From: DASWRT01 sp036403035
GTDB taxonomy: Bacteria > Pseudomonadota > Alphaproteobacteria > ATCC43930 > CGMCC-115725
Direction: 5' to 3'
Length of the DNA: 15,645 nucleotides
Assembly (NCBI GenBank): GCA_036403035.1
Contig: DASWRT010000216.1
Location: 1-15,645 of the forward strand
A program made the position numbers and the translations under genes. Below are positions 10,124 through 15,645 of the stretch, in pieces. The notes under the pieces are model-generated. The model was not told where the DNA came from and ran no database searches. It worked only from the letters and a program-made list of their open reading frames with translations. Each line of letters opens with the position of its first letter. The stretch's first letter is position 1.

Positions 10124-10606
10124 TCAGCCGGCGGCGAGCCGGCAAGGCAGGGCGGCATCGCTCTCCGCCAAGGCCGCGAGGACAGCCGCGTCGCCGCACC
10201 GCTCCAACGCGGCGCGGACGCGGCGCGACAGGTTCCGCCGGCGGGCGATCGCGACGCGGTGCCCGCCAGGATGGTCGCGCAGGATCGCGATCAGATCGTC
10301 GTCGGTCAGCGCCGGCGAATGCTCGAGCATCGGTTCCGCGACCTCGATCTTGTCATAGGCGAGCGCGATGGCGATGTCGCGCGGCAGGCCGACGGCCCGC
10401 TTCAGGCAATCCGACAGCACCCGGCGGACCAACGGCTCGCCGTCGAAGCGCAGGACGCGGAACGCATCCTCGGCGGCGGTCCGGACCGCGTCGTCGAGGC
10501 GGCGCGTGCAGAAGGTCTCACCGATCCGTTCGGCCGCCTTCGCCCGCATCATCCAGCAGGGCGCATCGATCAGCCGAGCGATATCGTCCGGCGAGGACGC
10601 ATCCAC
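10124..10606 (-). CDS. Short DUF2336-domain protein
   Basis: A 160-residue protein resembling the helical DUF2336 family common in Alphaproteobacteria, whose function is not established. The recognisable part is YDKIEVAEPML (84-94), then a DDDLIAIL segment (about 102-109), AIARRRNLSRRVRAAL and a closing AALAESDAALPCRL. Many DUF2336 proteins are about twice this length, so this is a short member or a shortened gene. The frame is open to 10783, but that extension is arginine/serine-rich, AT-rich and unlike coding DNA. I chose GTG 10606, preceded by AGGA. A TTG four codons upstream is an alternative. It is flanked on both sides by AT-rich gene-free DNA. Confidence 0.72.
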   Translation of the reverse strand: MDASSPDDIARLIDAPCWMMRAKAAERIGETFCTRRLDDAVRTAAEDAFRVLRFDGEPLVRRVLSDCLKRAVGLPRDIAIALAYDKIEVAEPMLEHSPALTDDDLIAILRDHPGGHRVAIARRRNLSRRVRAALERCGDAAVLAALAESDAALPCRLAAG

Positions 10607-10898
10607 TATTCCTATCAAAATCCTAGCCTTCTCATTCTGTCGACGCTCGCGCGTCGCGACAGTCACGCGCCGACTTTGCGCGCGCCAGGTAAAGAGCTGA
10701 TTAAGTCGAGAGAACGATCGGGGAAAAATCGTTCGAAGTCTTCGAAAGCTGCGGGAACGGCAGTGTTCTGCTCTGTAATTCAATAAGTTGCACGTTTCTT
10801 CTCAATTCATCTAAATCGACCTATAGTTGATATTCCAAAGTTTGTGGCAACTTTGTAGCAAATCCAATCGAATTTTATCCAAGCCGGCCGCATCGGGA
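10607..10898. other. AT-rich intergenic region with several inverted repeats
   Basis: This 292-bp region lies between the starting DUF2336 gene and the ending ABC-F gene, both leftward. I see three inverted repeats. One is CTGTCG-ACGC with GCGT-CG-CGACAG (10637-10662). The second is GAACGAT with ATCGTTC (10712-10734), followed by two TTCGAA sites. The third is CAAAGTT with AACTTTG (10836-10855). The last may be a weak 3' hairpin of the ABC-F transcript; no T-run follows it. The others may be operators of the DUF2336 promoter. No gene is supported. Confidence 0.45.
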
Positions 10899-12806
<1,908 letters not shown>

Positions 12807-12808
12807 CG

Positions 12809-12851
12809 CCGGGGGTCATAGCACGGGCGGCGCGATGCGCGGAGCCCCCGG
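12809..12851. promoter_or_regulatory. Inverted repeat in the ABC-F/antitoxin divergent region
   Basis: CCGGGGG (12809-12815) pairs with CCCCCGG (12845-12851). In the leftward ABC-F mRNA this forms a hairpin ending 2 bases before the ATG. A smaller repeat GAGCC/GGCTC (12842-12858) overlaps it and could be an operator for the antitoxin promoter, whose likely -10 is TATATT at 12876-12881. No good -35 is visible. Confidence 0.4.
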
Positions 12852-12899
12852 ATGGCTCTCCTGCGATGCCTGCTATATATTCGGCGCGAGGAGGGAGCG

Positions 12900-13160
12900 A
12901 TGGCGAAAACCATTACCGTCGACGAAGCCGAGACCCGGCTGTCGGAATTGCTGGACGAGGCCGCCGCGGGCGAGGAGATCATCATCGCGAAGGGCGAAGG
13001 TAAGGGACCGCGCGCTCGTCTTGTGCCGCTGCCCCCGGCGGAAGAGAAACGGCCGGTCGTCTACGGCGCGTTGAAAGGGAAAATTTGGATTTCCGATGAT
13101 TTCGACGATCCGCTGCCGTCCGATCTGCTCGACTTGTTTGAAGGCAAGTCGGAGGAATGA
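12900..13160 (+). CDS. Phd/YefM-type antitoxin
   Basis: An 86-residue antitoxin. The N-terminal DNA-binding part has the family pattern ITVDEAETRLSELLDEAAAGEEIIIAKG followed by ARLVPL. The C-terminal GALKGKIWISDDFDDPLP is the segment that wraps around and inhibits the PIN toxin in this class. The ATG at 12900 has a strong ribosome site, AGGAGGGAG at 12889-12897; the frame is open further upstream but has no support there. The stop overlaps the toxin start (ATGA), showing translational coupling. The protein probably represses its own promoter; the TATATT at 12876-12881 is a likely -10. Confidence 0.95.
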   Translation: MAKTITVDEAETRLSELLDEAAAGEEIIIAKGEGKGPRARLVPLPPAEEKRPVVYGALKGKIWISDDFDDPLPSDLLDLFEGKSEE

Positions 13161-13531
13161 GGCTACTCTTCGACACCCATGTTTTCCTTTGGATTGCCGA
13201 GGACAGCCCGCGAATAAGGCGTGACCTACGCGCCCTTATCGAGGGCGCTGACGTGCGGTACGTCAGCTTGGTTTCAGCCTGGGAGGTCGCGATCAACGTG
13301 GGGTTACGCAAATTGCACTTCCCGGTGCCGTTCGAACCGACGATTGCCGCCTACGGTTGCCAGCCGCTTCTGATATCGTTCGATCACGTCGCGGCCGTAT
13401 CGGCTCTTCCAAACCACCATCGCGATCCCTTCGACCGTCTCCTGATCGCTCAGGCGCACGTGGAGGGGCTGACGATCGTCTCCGCCGACCGGCATTTCGG
13501 ATTGTACGGAGTCCCGCTGGTCGCTATGTGA
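13157..13531 (+). CDS. PIN-domain ribonuclease toxin (VapC family)
   Basis: A 124-residue PIN-domain protein, the toxin of a type II toxin-antitoxin pair. Such toxins are metal-dependent RNases that cut tRNA or rRNA and stop translation. The acidic site is intact: D6 in LLFDTHVFLW, E43 in SAWEVAIN, D90 in HRDPFDRLLIAQA and D111 in VSADRHF. The length is normal, so the gene looks active. The ATG overlaps the antitoxin TGA by 4 bases. recQ begins 9 bp after the stop, so read-through into recQ is likely unless a separate promoter lies inside this gene. The RNA target cannot be told from sequence. Confidence 0.95.
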   Translation: MRLLFDTHVFLWIAEDSPRIRRDLRALIEGADVRYVSLVSAWEVAINVGLRKLHFPVPFEPTIAAYGCQPLLISFDHVAAVSALPNHHRDPFDRLLIAQAHVEGLTIVSADRHFGLYGVPLVAM

Positions 13532-13540
13532 GCGCCACCC

Positions 13541-15391
<1,851 letters not shown>

Positions 15392-15413
15392 GGCTGGTGC
15401 AAAAAAGTGATGA

Positions 15414-15444
15414 GGGGATCGGGGGGAGGGTTGGGGATAGGGGG
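15414..15444 (+). other. G-quadruplex-capable G-rich run
   Basis: Five G-runs follow one another: 15414-15417, 15421-15426, 15428-15430, 15433-15436 and 15440-15444, with loops of 1 to 3 bases. This fits the usual four-run quadruplex pattern with one spare run. It lies 22 bp after the recQ stop. Its first 13 bases are also the left half of an inverted repeat around the downstream element. Confidence 0.6.
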
Positions 15445-15608
15445 ATAGGCAGAACGCTTTAACGCGAAGGACGCCAAGGTCCACGCGACGGGCGCAAAGG
15501 AATGAATTGCGCGCCTCTGGCGTGCAGAAACTTGTCCTCGCGTCCTTAGCGGTCCCTTCGCGTCCGTCGCGTTAAAGCGTTTTCCATTCTTCTATCCCCC
15601 CGATCCCC
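15414..15608. repeat. Inverted-repeat element, copy 2, with 13-bp flanking repeats
   Basis: The core (15450-15586) has arms AGAACGCTTTAACGCGAAGG and the imperfect complement ending GCGTTAAAGCGTTTTCC. A central hairpin GCGCGCC-TCT-GGCGTGC lies at 15509-15525. The plan matches the element at 7145-7282. This copy is additionally enclosed by a perfect 13-bp inverted repeat, GGGGATCGGGGGG (15414-15426) and its complement (15596-15608). There is no open frame of interest. It lies at the 3' end of recQ. Confidence 0.85.
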
Positions 15609-15645
15609 TTACAAGGGTCCCCTTTTCTCAGCTTGGGAACGCCTC

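Noticed and set aside
9835..10158. A leftward 107-residue frame in the AT-rich stretch.
   Set aside because: No recognisable domain, no convincing start, and it overlaps the DUF2336 gene end. Kept only as possible gene remains.
10607..10783. A 59-residue upstream extension of the DUF2336 frame.
   Set aside because: Basic, low-complexity residues in AT-rich, repeat-bearing DNA, unlike the gene body.

Overview
This is a GC-rich chromosomal window with dense, ordinary-looking gene content. It looks alphaproteobacterial, and Sphingomonadales is my best guess. The support is a perfect GAAC-N7-GAAC SOS box (the alphaproteobacterial LexA site) near the left end, a DUF2336 gene, and the general look of the proteins. 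This is inference, not a database result.

Layout. Positions 1-463 carry no convincing gene but hold regulatory-looking DNA: a LexA-type box at 68-82 and an array of six-base repeats on an exact 11-bp period. A stand-alone LigD-type polymerase/primase gene runs leftward (464-1393). It diverges from a thiamin unit: a promoter, a TPP riboswitch (1505-1627), a Shine-Dalgarno-masking hairpin (1675-1708), thiC (1710-3542) and a Nudix hydrolase 17 bp downstream (3560-4009). The Nudix stop codon lies 3 bp from the stop of a convergent leftward pair, a small lipoprotein (4013-4558) and an unrecognised protein (4651-5247). A rightward unrecognised helical protein (5526-6098) ends in a clear intrinsic terminator. 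An HpcH/HpaI-family aldolase follows (6362-7141), then a 138-bp inverted-repeat element, then leftward glycogen phosphorylase glgP (7325-9775).

The right half starts with an AT-richer stretch on both sides of a short DUF2336 gene (10124-10606, leftward), followed by a leftward ABC-F ATPase (10899-12806). Divergent from it is a rightward run: a Phd-type antitoxin (12900-13160), a PIN-domain toxin whose start overlaps the antitoxin stop (13157-13531), and recQ only 9 bp further on (13541-15391). A second copy of the inverted-repeat element follows recQ, flanked by a perfect 13-bp inverted repeat and a G-quadruplex-capable G-rich run.

How it works together. thiC makes the HMP moiety of thiamin under TPP feedback; the Nudix protein is probably cotranscribed. 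LigD-Pol, RecQ and the SOS box are all linked to DNA repair, but nothing here shows that they form one system. The toxin-antitoxin pair upstream of recQ may share its transcript. I did not find a convincing new multi-gene system. The most unusual signals are the 11-bp phased repeat array, the paired repeat elements at gene 3' ends, and the G-rich run beside recQ.
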